Shown here in pieces: positions 17,745 to 26,656 of a stretch of 64,000 nucleotides of DNA (the first letter of the stretch is position 1; every line of letters begins with the position of its first letter). The stretch lies in contig NZ_SDPO01000002.1 in NCBI RefSeq assembly GCF_004134865.1, positions 62,001-126,000 on the forward strand, written 5' to 3'. The notes below the pieces were generated by a model. That model had not been told where the DNA came from. It was given only the letters and a program-made list of their open reading frames with translations, and searched no databases. This DNA comes from Agromyces fucosus. Its GTDB lineage: Bacteria > Actinomycetota > Actinomycetes > Actinomycetales > Microbacteriaceae. Made by a program: the position numbers and the translations under genes.

Positions 17745-19187
17745 GTGACCGAGACGACTGCCGTGGGATTCCGTTCGGCGCGTGGGCCGGTGCTCATCTC
17801 CGTGATGCTGGCCACGGGCCTCATCGCGATCGATTCGACGATCCTCGCGACCGCGGTGCCGTCGATCGTGGCCGACCTCGGCGGCTTCACGCAGTTCCCG
17901 TGGCTGTTCTCGATCTACCTGCTCGCCCAGGCCGTCTCGGTGCCGATCTACTCGAAGCTCGCCGACACCGTGGGGCGCAAGCCGATCATGCTGATCGGCA
18001 TCGGCATCTTCCTCGTCGGCTCCGTGCTCTGCGGCTTCGCATGGGACATGACCTCGCTCATCGTCTTCCGCGCGATCCAGGGCCTCGGCGCCGGCGCGGT
18101 GCTGCCCGTCTCCATCACGATCACGGGCGACATCTACACGGTGCGCGAGCGCGCACGTGTGCAGGGCTACATCGCGAGCGTCTGGGCGATCTCCTCGGTC
18201 GTCGGCCCGACCCTCGGCGGACTGTTCGCCGAGTTCGCGTCGTGGCGGTGGATCTTCTTCGTGAACATCCCGCTCTGCCTCATCGCCGGGTGGATGCTCC
18301 TCCGCTCGTACCACGAGTCCGTCACGCGCGAGAAGCACCGCATCGACTTCGCCGGCGCGACCGTGCTGACGATCGCGTCGACCCTGCTGATCCTCGCCGT
18401 GCTCGAGGGCGGACAGGCATGGGAGTGGCTCTCCTGGCAGTCGATCGGCGCGTTCACGATCGGCGCCCTGCTGCTCGTCGCGTTCGTGTTCATCGAGCGA
18501 CGTGCCGCCGAACCGGTGCTGCCGCTCTGGGTCTTCTCCCGGCGGCTCATCGTCACGACCTCGCTCATCTCGCTCGGCGTCGGGGCCGTGCTCATCGGGC
18601 TCACCTCGTACGTGCCGACCTTCCTCGAGGCGACCGCGGGGGCCTCCCCGCTCGTGTCGGGACTCGCCGTGGCCGCGCTGACCCTCGGCTGGCCGATCGC
18701 GGCGAGCCAGGCGGGCCGGCTCTTCCTCCGCATCGGCTTCCGCCGTACCGCACTCATCGGCCTCGCGGTCTCCGTGCTCGGCTCCGCGGCGCTCGTGGCC
18801 GCCTCGCTCACGCCGAACGTGTGGACCACGGCGATCGCGTGCTTCATCGTGGGCCTCGGCCTCGGCCTCGTGGCCTCGCCCACGCTCATCGCCGCGCAGT
18901 CGTCGGTGCCGTGGTCGGAGCGCGGCGTCGTCACGGGCGCCAACATGTTCCTCCGCTCGATGGGCAGCGCGGTCGGCGTCGCGATCTTCGGCGCGGTCGC
19001 GAACGGCGTGATCGCGCGGTCAGGTCTCGGCGAGCACTCCCCCGTGGCGATCCACGGTGCCTCGACCGCGGTGTTCGTCGCGGTGCTCGTCGCGGCGGTC
19101 CTCACGATCGCCGGCGGCATCGCGATGCCGAGCGCGCACGTCGACGACATCGAGCACCAGCCGGCGGAGGCGTTGCCGGTCGAGTAG
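17745..19187 (+). CDS. MFS transporter, DHA2-type multidrug exporter
   Basis: A protein of 480 aa from the GTG preceded by GAGGGGG. About 14 membrane helices are predicted, which matches the DHA2 (EmrB/QacA) group. Motif A, KLADTVGRKP, is after helix 2; LDxT-like 'AIDSTILATAVPSI' is in helix 1; motif C-like VVGPTLGGLFAEF is in helix 5. It probably exports drugs or metabolites using the proton gradient. No dedicated regulator is adjacent. Confidence 0.92.
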   Translation: MTETTAVGFRSARGPVLISVMLATGLIAIDSTILATAVPSIVADLGGFTQFPWLFSIYLLAQAVSVPIYSKLADTVGRKPIMLIGIGIFLVGSVLCGFAWDMTSLIVFRAIQGLGAGAVLPVSITITGDIYTVRERARVQGYIASVWAISSVVGPTLGGLFAEFASWRWIFFVNIPLCLIAGWMLLRSYHESVTREKHRIDFAGATVLTIASTLLILAVLEGGQAWEWLSWQSIGAFTIGALLLVAFVFIERRAAEPVLPLWVFSRRLIVTTSLISLGVGAVLIGLTSYVPTFLEATAGASPLVSGLAVAALTLGWPIAASQAGRLFLRIGFRRTALIGLAVSVLGSAALVAASLTPNVWTTAIACFIVGLGLGLVASPTLIAAQSSVPWSERGVVTGANMFLRSMGSAVGVAIFGAVANGVIARSGLGEHSPVAIHGASTAVFVAVLVAAVLTIAGGIAMPSAHVDDIEHQPAEALPVE

Positions 19188-19298
19188 GCCCGCGTCGCGC
19201 GCCCGCCAGAGCGGCGGAGAACTGCACGACTTCGGCGGGAACCGGTCCTGCGGTCCGAGACTGTGCAGATCTCCGAATCTGTGGAACGGCCGCGGCCG

Positions 19299-20738
19299 TC
19301 AGCCGAGCCCAGACGGCGGCACGACCTCGCCCTCCAGCGTGCGCACCCAGCGGTCACCCGTCTGCCGGAACTCCGCCCGCGTCGTGAACCGGTAGTGGTA
19401 GGCCCGAGCCCGGATCCAGCGCGGGGCGGCGCCGCCGAACGGGTCGGTGTCGAGCAGTGCGAGCGTCGGGGCATCCGCTTGGAGCAGTCGCAGGAGGAAC
19501 ACCTCGAACCAGGGTTCCCACATGCGCCCGAGCGGCAGGAACCACATGAGCCAGTCGAGTCGCAGATGGTACGGCGCCCATTGCCGCGGGATGGCGCCCA
19601 GCGCCCCGGGCTTGCCCTTGAACGCGTACTCCCGCCACTCGGTGCCGTCGCCGGGGGTCTCGGCGAGCGTGCCCTCGACGACGATCTCGATGCGCCGCTT
19701 CGTGACCGTGCCGAAGGCGCCGTAGGCGTTCACGAGCATCCAGCGGTTGAAGGCGGCGTTCATGAGCTGGCGCCGTGAGAACAGGTTCCTGATCGGCCAG
19801 AAGCTCAACACGATGAGCAGAGCGGATGCTCCGAGCACGACGACCGCCCACCAGATCGGCGTCGCCGCGGCATCCGTGCCCAGATCGGAGGGGATCGCGG
19901 GGATCAGCCAGTGCCAGGCCGAGTCGGTGACGGCGGATGCCGCGAGCACGACCGTGATCCAGTTGAGCCACGCGAAGTTGCCGGTCACGATGAGCCAGAG
20001 CTGCGTGAGGATCACGATCGCCGCGGCCGACGAGCCGACCGGGCCGGGCACGAAGAGCAGGAACGGCACCACGAGCTGCGCGAAGTGATTGCCGAGCACC
20101 TCACCCTTGTGGAACCAATTCGGCAGCAGGTGCGCCTGCCGACTCAGCGGGCCCGGCATCGGCTGCGTCTCGTGGTGGTACATGAGCGCGGTCAGGTCGC
20201 GCCACTCGCGTCCGCCCCGGATCTTGATCATGCCCGCGCCGAATTCGAGGCGGAACACGAGCCACCAGACGGCGATGACGATGGTCGGCGGCGGCGGCGT
20301 CTGGTCGGAGCCGAGGAACGCCACCGTGAAGAGCGCCTCGCAGAGGAGCATCTCCCAGCCGAAGCCGTAGAAGGTCTGGCCGACGTTCACGATCGACAGG
20401 TAGAGGATCCAGAGCACGAGGAAGACGATGAGCGGCACCCACGGCGGTCCGAGCTGCGGCAGACCTGCCACGACGGATGCCGCGAGCACGAGCCCGACGA
20501 CGGCGACCACGACGAGTCTCCGATCGGAGTAGCCCCAGCGGAAGACGCTCGGCCCGCGGAGCCGCGACGCGCGACGCAGCAGCTCCGGCACCGGCAGCAG
20601 GCCGTGCTCGCCGAGGAGCGGCCGGAACTGGTTCAGCGTCGAGAGGAAGGCGACGAACGCGAGCGCACCGACCCCGCGCTGCAGGATCTGCCGTGCGATC
20701 TCGTAGTCGTGCGCGTCGAACCAATCGGTCCACTCCAC
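19299..20738 (-). CDS. Lipase maturation factor (LMF1)-like membrane protein
   Basis: A protein of 479 aa with about eight membrane helices. The conserved LMF1 segments are clear: FGWEMLLCEALF, 'RLEFGAGMIKIRGGREWRDLTAL', MYHHETQPMP and, in the C-terminal soluble part, REYAFKGKPG followed by RQWAPYHLRLDW. Vertebrate LMF1 assists lipase folding in the ER; the role of bacterial members is unknown. The GTG start has a TAGCGT element (20745-20750) six bases upstream, so it may have its own leaderless promoter, although it lies 27 bp behind the CrtI-like gene on the same strand. A 14-bp palindrome overlaps its stop codon. Confidence 0.85.
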   Translation of the reverse strand: MEWTDWFDAHDYEIARQILQRGVGALAFVAFLSTLNQFRPLLGEHGLLPVPELLRRASRLRGPSVFRWGYSDRRLVVVAVVGLVLAASVVAGLPQLGPPWVPLIVFLVLWILYLSIVNVGQTFYGFGWEMLLCEALFTVAFLGSDQTPPPPTIVIAVWWLVFRLEFGAGMIKIRGGREWRDLTALMYHHETQPMPGPLSRQAHLLPNWFHKGEVLGNHFAQLVVPFLLFVPGPVGSSAAAIVILTQLWLIVTGNFAWLNWITVVLAASAVTDSAWHWLIPAIPSDLGTDAAATPIWWAVVVLGASALLIVLSFWPIRNLFSRRQLMNAAFNRWMLVNAYGAFGTVTKRRIEIVVEGTLAETPGDGTEWREYAFKGKPGALGAIPRQWAPYHLRLDWLMWFLPLGRMWEPWFEVFLLRLLQADAPTLALLDTDPFGGAAPRWIRARAYHYRFTTRAEFRQTGDRWVRTLEGEVVPPSGLG

Positions 20739-20765
20739 GTTCCAACGCTACGCCGACCGGCGCTA

Positions 20766-22202
20766 TCAGCGCAGGCCGAAGCGCTCCCTCAGGGCGAGCT
20801 TCGCGGCGAACCAGCCGTTCATCCCGTGCACCGCGGGGCCGGGAGCCGTCGCGCTCGAGCAGAGGTAGACGCCGTCGACCGGCGTGCGCCAGGGCCTCGG
20901 CGAGACGACCGGCCGCTTCAGCAGCTGCGCCATCGTGAGCGCGCCCGAGTAGATGTCGCCGCCGACGTAGTTCGCGTTGTACCGGCCGAGTTCGGCCGCC
21001 GAGCTCGACGCCGAGGCGAGCACGACGTCGCGGAAGCCCGGCGCGAAGCGCTCGACCTCGGCCGTGACGAGTTCGGTCGCGTCGAGCGTCGACCCGGCGG
21101 GCACGTGCGTGTAGGCCCACAGCACGTGCTTGCCCTCGGGCGCGCGGGTCGGGTCGGCGACCGTCGGCTGGGTCACGAGCACGTACGGATGCTCCGCTCC
21201 CCCGCCGCCCGCGACGCCGGGCTGGAAGCCGCGGGCGACGGCGTTCTCGGCCGCCGCGATCTCGGCACGGCTGCCGCCGAGGTGCACGGTGGGGGCCTGC
21301 CGAACCTCGGCGTTGCGCCACGGCACCGGCCCGCTCAGCGCGAAGTCGACCTTGGCCACGCCCGAGCCGTAGCGGTATCGACGGAGGGCCCGCGCGTAGC
21401 GGCCGGGCAGCTCCGCGGTGAAGAGCAGCTCCGGCGAGGTGTCGAGCAGTACCGCGCGCGAACCCGTGACCTCCGCGAGCGAGGCCACCGGGGCATCCGT
21501 GACGATCTCGCCGCCGCGCGCGCGGAGTTCGTCGGCGAGTGCGTCGGCGATCGTCTGCGAACCGCCGACCGGGAGTCCCCATCCGGCGCCGTGACCGTGC
21601 ATCGCGATGAGGAGCCCGGCGCCGGCGGAGGCGAGCGAGGGCATGCCGCCCGCCGCGTGCGCGACGACGCCGCTGAAGAGCGCGGGCGCGACGTCCCCGA
21701 CGAAACGGGTGTTCCACGCCGCCGTGCCCTGTTCGAGCGCGCGCAGGCCGAACTGCAGGGCCGCGATCGGGTCGCGGGGTACGCGCAACAGCTGCGAGCC
21801 CGTGAAGTCGACGACGCCGCGGCTGCGGGCGAGGAGCGGAGCGAGGAGGCTGCGCCAGGCGGCGCCGTCGGCCTCGAGGCCGTCGGCCGTGCGATCGAGG
21901 TCGCGCCAGGCGACGCCGGCGCGGCCGCCGTCGAGCGGGTGCGCGTACGAGATCTCGGGCACGACCCAGTCGATGTCGTCGAGGAGCCCGAGCGTCCGGA
22001 ACACGGGCGAGGCGAGGCCGGCCGGATGCACCGTCGAGCACACGTCGTGCCGGAAGCCGGGCAGCGTGAGCTCGGCGGTGCGCAGGCCGCCGCCGATCGT
22101 CGGCGCCGCCTCGACCACCCGCACCGAGAGCCCGGCCCGCGCGGCGACCACTGCGGCGACGAGCCCGTTGGGCCCGCTGCCGACGACCGTGACGTCGGTC
22201 AC
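20766..22202 (-). CDS. Phytoene-desaturase-like FAD-dependent oxidoreductase
   Basis: A protein of 478 aa. The N-terminal dinucleotide motif TVVGSGPNGLVAAVVAARAG is that of CrtI/PYROXD2-type flavoproteins, and the C-terminal YLCSSATAPGPAVHGMNGW closes the FAD site. The GTG start lies 4 bp after the NUDIX stop, so the two are co-transcribed. No carotenoid genes are nearby, so phytoene is not the likely substrate; relatives are annotated simply as NAD(P)/FAD oxidoreductases. It is followed by the LMF1-like gene, a pairing that suggests lipid or isoprenoid chemistry (inference). Confidence 0.85.
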   Translation of the reverse strand: MTDVTVVGSGPNGLVAAVVAARAGLSVRVVEAAPTIGGGLRTAELTLPGFRHDVCSTVHPAGLASPVFRTLGLLDDIDWVVPEISYAHPLDGGRAGVAWRDLDRTADGLEADGAAWRSLLAPLLARSRGVVDFTGSQLLRVPRDPIAALQFGLRALEQGTAAWNTRFVGDVAPALFSGVVAHAAGGMPSLASAGAGLLIAMHGHGAGWGLPVGGSQTIADALADELRARGGEIVTDAPVASLAEVTGSRAVLLDTSPELLFTAELPGRYARALRRYRYGSGVAKVDFALSGPVPWRNAEVRQAPTVHLGGSRAEIAAAENAVARGFQPGVAGGGGAEHPYVLVTQPTVADPTRAPEGKHVLWAYTHVPAGSTLDATELVTAEVERFAPGFRDVVLASASSSAAELGRYNANYVGGDIYSGALTMAQLLKRPVVSPRPWRTPVDGVYLCSSATAPGPAVHGMNGWFAAKLALRERFGLR

Positions 22203-22206
22203 GGGG

Positions 22207-22947
22207 TCAGAACCCTGCGCCGAGGGTGTTGATGTAGATCCACGGCAGCCGGTCCATCATGAGGCGGTGACGATTGCCGTCGGCATCGGGTCCGTCGTCG
22301 GGCACCGAGGGGTCGCGGGCCTCCCGCTTGTGCTCGGCCACGAACTCGTCGTCCTCCTGCCAGAGGATCATCTGCCCGTCGTCGACCGCCTTCGCGACGA
22401 ACGGCGTGACCGAGCCGCTGCGGAGTTCGGCGAGCGCCTCGTCGACGGACGCCGCGTGCGACAGGCCGTGCAGGGTCACCCAGGTCGGCGGCCACAGCGT
22501 CATGCCCCCGCCCGCGTGCCGGTCGAGCGCATCGGTCGGACGCAGCCACGCGGCCGCCTCGACCTCGTCGGGTGCCAGGCGCAGCTCGCCGTCGGGCACC
22601 CGCACGGCGAAGAACGTCGTGGTCAGCCGCTTCGGGGCGTTGGCGGGCGGCGTCCAGTGCGAGAACGGCACGAGCTCGTCACCGTCGAGCACGAGTCCGA
22701 CCTCCTCGAAGGTCTCGCGCACGGCGGCACGGCGTGCGGCGTCGATGCCGTCGAGGGGGTCGCCCGCGGCATCCGCTTCGTCGACCGCGCCGCCCGGGAA
22801 GACCCAGGCTCCCGGAAACGAGCCGCGATCGCGCGGGCGTTCGGCCAGCAGCACCTCGACGCCGCGTTCGCCGTCGCGCAGCAGCACGACGGTCGCGGCC
22901 GCGCCCGTGGCCGCCGGGTTCGTCAGTGACTCCAGCTCGCTGTTCAT
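22207..22947 (-). CDS. NUDIX hydrolase
   Basis: A protein of 246 aa. The Nudix box is extended: 'PGGAVDEADAAG' then AAVRETFEEVGL, with the metal-binding REx(2)EE core intact. The overall layout with an insert before the REx(2)EE helix and a long C-terminal part (about 110 residues) resembles NUDT19/CoA-diphosphatase-like proteins. The ATG at 22947 is preferred because TAGTCT lies six bases upstream (leaderless); a GTG immediately before it is the alternative. It is first in a cluster with the CrtI-like and LMF1-like genes and diverges from the metallo-hydrolase gene. The substrate is unknown. Confidence 0.88.
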   Translation of the reverse strand: MNSELESLTNPAATGAAATVVLLRDGERGVEVLLAERPRDRGSFPGAWVFPGGAVDEADAAGDPLDGIDAARRAAVRETFEEVGLVLDGDELVPFSHWTPPANAPKRLTTTFFAVRVPDGELRLAPDEVEAAAWLRPTDALDRHAGGGMTLWPPTWVTLHGLSHAASVDEALAELRSGSVTPFVAKAVDDGQMILWQEDDEFVAEHKREARDPSVPDDGPDADGNRHRLMMDRLPWIYINTLGAGF

Positions 22948-23007
22948 CACCTCAGACTATGACTCGGCACGCCGGCGCGCACGGGCGCCGCCGATACACT
23001 TTCCCGC

Positions 23008-23838
23008 ATGGATCAGGCTTCCGGCATGGGTCGGGCTCCCGCCGGCGGTGACCGCGTGTCGACGTTCGCCCGTCTCGTGCTGGCCCCGAACGCCGGGCCG
23101 ATGACCCTCGACGGCACGAACTCCTACGTGCTGCGAGCACCCGGATCCGACCGCGTCGTGGTGGTCGACCCCGGCCCGTCGGACGCCGGGCACCTCGCGG
23201 CGCTGGCGGGCTCCGGCAGGGTCGACCTCGTGCTCGTCACGCACCACCATCCCGACCACACCGAGTCGCTCGAGACGTTCCACGCGATGACGGATGCCCC
23301 GGTGCGCGCGATCGACCCGGCATTCTGTCTGGCCGGGGCGCCGCTGGTCGACGGCGAGCGCATCCGGGCGGCCGGCCTCGAGATCGACGTGGTCGCGACC
23401 CCCGGGCACACGGCCGACTCGGTGTGCTTCTGGCTGCCCGGCGACCGCCTCATCGATGGCGACGATGCCCGCGGCACGATGCTCACGGGCGACACGATCC
23501 TCGGCCGCGGCACGACGATCATCGCCGATCCCGACGGCGCCCTCGGCCCGTACCTCGACTCGCTCGACCGGCTCTCCGTCCTCGGCGCACCGGGACCGGT
23601 GGGCGTGCTGCCGGGCCACGGCCCCGTGCTCCCCGACCTCGCGGAGATCTGCCGCGCCTACCTCGCGCACCGGGCCGAGCGGCTCGACCAGGTGCGCGCG
23701 GCGCTGCGCGAACTCGGTTCGGATGCATCGACGGCCGCCGTGACCGACCTCGTCTACGCCGACACGGATGCCTCGGTGCGCACTGCAGCCGAGGCATCCG
23801 TTCGAGCGCAATTGGCCTACCTGCGCAGCGAGGTCTGA
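23008..23838 (+). CDS. Metallo-beta-lactamase-fold hydrolase (LACTB2-like)
   Basis: A protein of 276 aa. The metal-binding motif is THHHPDH at about 77-83; further ligands lie in TPGHT, TGDT and LPGHGP. The N-terminal 'GPMTLDGTNSYVL' is typical of the LACTB2/glyoxalase II-like subfamily. TACACT (22995-23000) ends seven bases before the ATG, indicating a leaderless mRNA. It is a cytoplasmic hydrolase; family members act on thioesters or nucleic acids. It diverges from the NUDIX gene. Confidence 0.88.
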   Translation: MDQASGMGRAPAGGDRVSTFARLVLAPNAGPMTLDGTNSYVLRAPGSDRVVVVDPGPSDAGHLAALAGSGRVDLVLVTHHHPDHTESLETFHAMTDAPVRAIDPAFCLAGAPLVDGERIRAAGLEIDVVATPGHTADSVCFWLPGDRLIDGDDARGTMLTGDTILGRGTTIIADPDGALGPYLDSLDRLSVLGAPGPVGVLPGHGPVLPDLAEICRAYLAHRAERLDQVRAALRELGSDASTAAVTDLVYADTDASVRTAAEASVRAQLAYLRSEV

Positions 23839-23860
23839 CGCGGGAGACCCGCGAGCCGGG

Positions 23861-24433
23861 TTACGCGACGAGCGCGATGCCGGCGTCCCAGCCGACCTTC
23901 TCCTGCACGGCGAGGGTGAGCTGCAGGAAGCCGACGGCCTCGAGCTCGCGAGCACGCGAGAGGCGGCCGGCGTCGACGGCGTTCACGCCGCCCGCGCGCA
24001 CGACCTCGGCGAGGGCGAGCTTCGCATCGTCGTCGTCACCGGCGATGAGCACGGTCGTGGGGTTCGAACCGACGGTCTTCGCGGCGAGCGTGGCGGCGAA
24101 GTTGGTGTTGAACGCCTTCAGCACCTTCGCGTCGGGCAGGGCTGCTGCGAGCTCGCTCGCACGCGAGCCGTCGGCGGGCACGACGAGCGAGTCGAACGTC
24201 GAGAAGTCGAGCGGGTTCGTGATGTCGACCACGACCTTGCCGGCGAGCTCGGTGCCGCGCGCGGCGACGATCTCGTCGATCGCGAAGTGCGGCACCGCGA
24301 GCACGACGATGTCGCCGGTGATCTGCTGGGCGGTATCGCGCCCGATGAACTCGACGGTGTTGCCCCCTGCGGCGACGATGCCGCCGATGGCGGTGCCCAT
24401 GTTGCCGTTTCCGATGATGCTGACGGTCGTCAT
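23861..24433 (-). CDS. NADPH/F420-type reductase (NAD(P)-binding)
   Basis: A protein of 190 aa with AGGAAAG before the ATG. The N-terminal Rossmann motif IIGNGNMGTAIGGIVAAGG resembles F420-dependent NADP oxidoreductases and related small NAD(P)-binding proteins. 'DITNPLDFSTFDSLVVP' and 'LKAFNTNFAATLA' are conserved in this group. It is divergent from a MarR regulator, with two near-identical palindromes between them, so it is probably the regulated target. It may function in redox stress response; that is inference. Confidence 0.85.
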   Translation of the reverse strand: MTTVSIIGNGNMGTAIGGIVAAGGNTVEFIGRDTAQQITGDIVVLAVPHFAIDEIVAARGTELAGKVVVDITNPLDFSTFDSLVVPADGSRASELAAALPDAKVLKAFNTNFAATLAAKTVGSNPTTVLIAGDDDDAKLALAEVVRAGGVNAVDAGRLSRARELEAVGFLQLTLAVQEKVGWDAGIALVA

Positions 24434-24465
24434 GTCTTTCCTCCCCGCGCCCTTCGACGCGTTTA

Positions 24466-24527
24466 CTTGTTGCGACAACCAACACTCTACGCTCATTCAG
24501 TTGTTGCGTCAACCAATGCGGTAGACT
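24466..24527. promoter_or_regulatory. Twin MarR operators and leaderless promoter
   Basis: CTTGTTGCGACAACCAA (24466-24482) and AGTTGTTGCGTCAACCAA (24499-24516) are near-identical palindromic sites (GTTGcgNCAAC cores) 34 bp apart in the divergent gap. TAGACT (24522-24527) is the -10 for the MarR gene, seven bases before its ATG. Binding would block both genes. Confidence 0.78.
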
Positions 24528-24534
24528 CGTGGGC

Positions 24535-25056
24535 ATGACGGATGACACGAGGTGGCTCGCCCCCGAGGAGTCGGCCGCGTGGGTGCGCCTCGTGGCGCTC
24601 GCCGAGCTGCTCCCGGGTGCCCTCGACGCGCAGCTGCTGCGCGACGCCGGGCTCACGCACTTCGAGTACGGCGCCCTCATGGCGCTCGGCGCGGCACCCT
24701 CGCGCACCATGCGCATGACCGAGCTCGCCTCGCGCACGAACGCGACGCTCCCCCGCCTCTCGCACGTCGCGAAGCGGCTCGAGGAGCGCGGACTCATCGA
24801 GCGCTTCCCGTGCCCCGAAGACCGCCGGGCCACGAACGCGACGATCACCGGTGCCGGCCTCTCCCTGATCTCGGAGGCCGCGCCCGGCCACGTCGAGACG
24901 GTGCGCGCGAACGTGCTCGACGCCCTCGCGCCCGAGCAGCTCGAACAGCTCTACGTCATCGCGGGCGCGGTGCTCGCACGGCTCGACCCCGAGGCACGCC
25001 TCTCAGCCACGTCGTGCCAGTTCAGCGAGGGGCCCGTCGACCACGTCGTGGCCTGA
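24535..25056 (+). CDS. MarR-family transcriptional regulator
   Basis: A protein of 173 aa. The winged helix is at about 45-105, with TMRMTELASRTNATLPRLSHVAKRL as the recognition region and 'RRATNATITGAG' as the wing. The ATG at 24535 is chosen because the -10 TAGACT sits seven bases upstream; a GTG six bases earlier is less likely. Two palindromic sites in the intergenic region suggest autoregulation and control of the divergent NAD(P)-binding reductase. A single cysteine near the C-terminus could be a redox sensor, but this is weak. Confidence 0.9.
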   Translation: MTDDTRWLAPEESAAWVRLVALAELLPGALDAQLLRDAGLTHFEYGALMALGAAPSRTMRMTELASRTNATLPRLSHVAKRLEERGLIERFPCPEDRRATNATITGAGLSLISEAAPGHVETVRANVLDALAPEQLEQLYVIAGAVLARLDPEARLSATSCQFSEGPVDHVVA

Positions 25057-25082
25057 CGCCCTCGCTCGTCGAGCTCCCTGGC

Positions 25083-25385
25083 TCAGCGCGGGTCGTAGGT
25101 GAGGCAGTCGGCGTCGACCGCGCCGGGGCCCACACGCACCGACGGCGCGGTGCACTCGAGCGACTCGTTGTGCACGCACTCCGAACGCTGGCAGGCGCCG
25201 ACGTGCGTCACGACCTTGTCGAGGCCGCCCTTGGCTCCCAGCGGGATGAAGGTCGCGCACTCCGCATCGCCGACCGAGCCGCCGATCGTGACCGCGGCGG
25301 CATGGCAGTGCGAATGGTCGTTGTAGGAGCATCCGGCCACCGAGCATTCGGCGACGGCGGGCAGTTCGTCGAGCGTCATGCTCAT
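25083..25385 (-). CDS. DUF1540 domain-containing cysteine-rich protein
   Basis: A protein of 100 aa with GGGAGGTC before the ATG. It contains two DUF1540 repeats. The first has Cys spaced as C-x4-C-x6-C (ECSVAGCSYNDHSHC); the second has C-x4-C-x7-C (ACQRSECVHNESLEC). A further Cys follows each (ECATF, DCLTY). The pattern suggests metal binding, as proposed for the family; the function is unknown. About 110 bp upstream is a candidate iron-regulator box (25498-25516). Confidence 0.88.
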   Translation of the reverse strand: MSMTLDELPAVAECSVAGCSYNDHSHCHAAAVTIGGSVGDAECATFIPLGAKGGLDKVVTHVGACQRSECVHNESLECTAPSVRVGPGAVDADCLTYDPR

Positions 25386-25497
25386 GGTGACCTCCCAGTG
25401 CGGTGTACCGCGGTTCGATACGGCGATGGTACGCCCGGGAAGGTCGAGGACGCAGCAGGGAAGGGACTGTTTTCCGCAGATCAACGCGACTTTCTTC

Positions 25498-25516
25498 TGA
25501 GGCCAGCCTTACCTAT
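25498..25516 (-). promoter_or_regulatory. Candidate DtxR/IdeR-type iron box upstream of the DUF1540 gene
   Basis: Read on the minus strand this is ATAGGTAAGGCTGGCCTCA, matching the consensus TTAGGTTAGGCTAACCTAA at 14 of 19 positions, including the central AGGnnAGGCT half. It is upstream of the DUF1540 gene and just downstream of the cytochrome-like gene. The match is weaker than the box at 50503-50521. Confidence 0.4.
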
Positions 25517-25551
25517 CCGACACTCGGGGATGCCTCGCGCCGCCCCGTCGC

Positions 25552-26496
25552 TCAGCGGGTGACGGTGCCCATGCGGCTCGCGACGGGCTTCAGCACCGAC
25601 GGTCGCACGGCGAACCAGCCGCCGATCATGACGGCGAGCGACACCGCGAAGATCGCGAAGCCGAGCCACGACGCGCCATCGCGGCTCGCGTACATGGCAT
25701 CGAGGTTGCGCAGCGCACCCGTCGCGAACACGAGTGTCACGTGCACGATGACGAAGGCGACGAACACGAGCATCACCGGGTAGTGCACCGCCCGTGCGAG
25801 CTTCACCGGGTAGACGGCGTTCAGCCGCTCCGCCCGCTGCGGCCAGACCGACGACAGACGCAGCCCGGTGAGCACCGCGAGCGGCGCGACGACGAACACG
25901 ATCGCGAAGTAGCTGAGCAGCTGCAGGCTGTTGTAGTTGACCCAGGCGTGCTCGACCGGCCAGTCGAGCGAGGCGTACTGCAACCCTGCCGACACGGCGT
26001 TCGGCCAGATGTCGGCACTCGTCGGCACGATGCGCATCCACTGCCCGGTGACGAGGAGCAGCACGATGAAGACGATGCCGTTGAGCACCCAGAGCACATC
26101 GACCGTGTAGTGCAGCCAGAGGTGGATGCTGACCTTCCACGGCGGGTTCTTCGTGCGGATCAGCCCGTCGTTGTTGCGAACCCAGCGAGCCGGCGGGCGG
26201 CCGCCCTTCTTGAGCAGGAGGCCCGAGCGCACGAGGAGCACGAGGAAGAAGGCGTTCAGGAAGTGCTGCCAGCCGAGCCACGCGGGAATGCCGATCGGCG
26301 CCCCCTCGGGCAGCGGCGTCGTGCCGGGGTACCGCGTGAGGAACTCCTGCACGGCGGGCTGGGCGCGCAACCAGATCGCGAGCAGCACGACCCCGCCGAG
26401 CAGCACGATCCCGGCGAACACGGCCAGCGCGACGGGCAGCCACCGGATGCGTCGACGAGTCGCGTGATGCGCGGTCGGGTCGGTGAGGCGGGTCAC
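25552..26496 (-). CDS. Cytochrome b561-like integral membrane protein
   Basis: A protein of 314 aa with about six membrane helices. Histidines in or near helices (HFLNAFF, HLWLHYTVD, AVHYPVMLVF, VIVHVT) are candidates for heme ligands, as in cytochrome b561 and formate-dehydrogenase gamma type proteins. The GTG at 26496 is chosen because CAAAAT lies six bases upstream, and frame composition becomes abnormal further upstream. No partner oxidoreductase is adjacent. A membrane electron-transfer role is likely; the donor and acceptor are unknown. Confidence 0.75.
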   Translation of the reverse strand: MTRLTDPTAHHATRRRIRWLPVALAVFAGIVLLGGVVLLAIWLRAQPAVQEFLTRYPGTTPLPEGAPIGIPAWLGWQHFLNAFFLVLLVRSGLLLKKGGRPPARWVRNNDGLIRTKNPPWKVSIHLWLHYTVDVLWVLNGIVFIVLLLVTGQWMRIVPTSADIWPNAVSAGLQYASLDWPVEHAWVNYNSLQLLSYFAIVFVVAPLAVLTGLRLSSVWPQRAERLNAVYPVKLARAVHYPVMLVFVAFVIVHVTLVFATGALRNLDAMYASRDGASWLGFAIFAVSLAVMIGGWFAVRPSVLKPVASRMGTVTR

Positions 26497-26656
26497 CGGA
26501 GTATTTTGACATGACCGCCCGAGCCCCTGCCGAGGCGGACGACCCGCAATGTCACGGATGCCGCGGCGCACGCTGCTCTCGGCAGCACTGCTCGCAGCAG
26601 CACTGCTCTCAGCGGCATCCGCCCCGCGCCTCGCCCGCGGCGCGCACGCTGGGGAC

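Noticed and set aside
20766..22202. Carotenoid biosynthesis cluster, based on the CrtI-like gene.
   Set aside because: No phytoene synthase, GGPP synthase or cyclase is adjacent; the protein is closer in layout to general PYROXD2-like oxidoreductases.
26549..26656. A possible signal-peptide-like extension of the first clpP gene.
   Set aside because: ClpP is cytoplasmic, the normal family N-terminus begins at the ATG at 26657, and the stretch consists of repeated CAGCACTGCTC words with poorer codon usage. It cannot be fully excluded.
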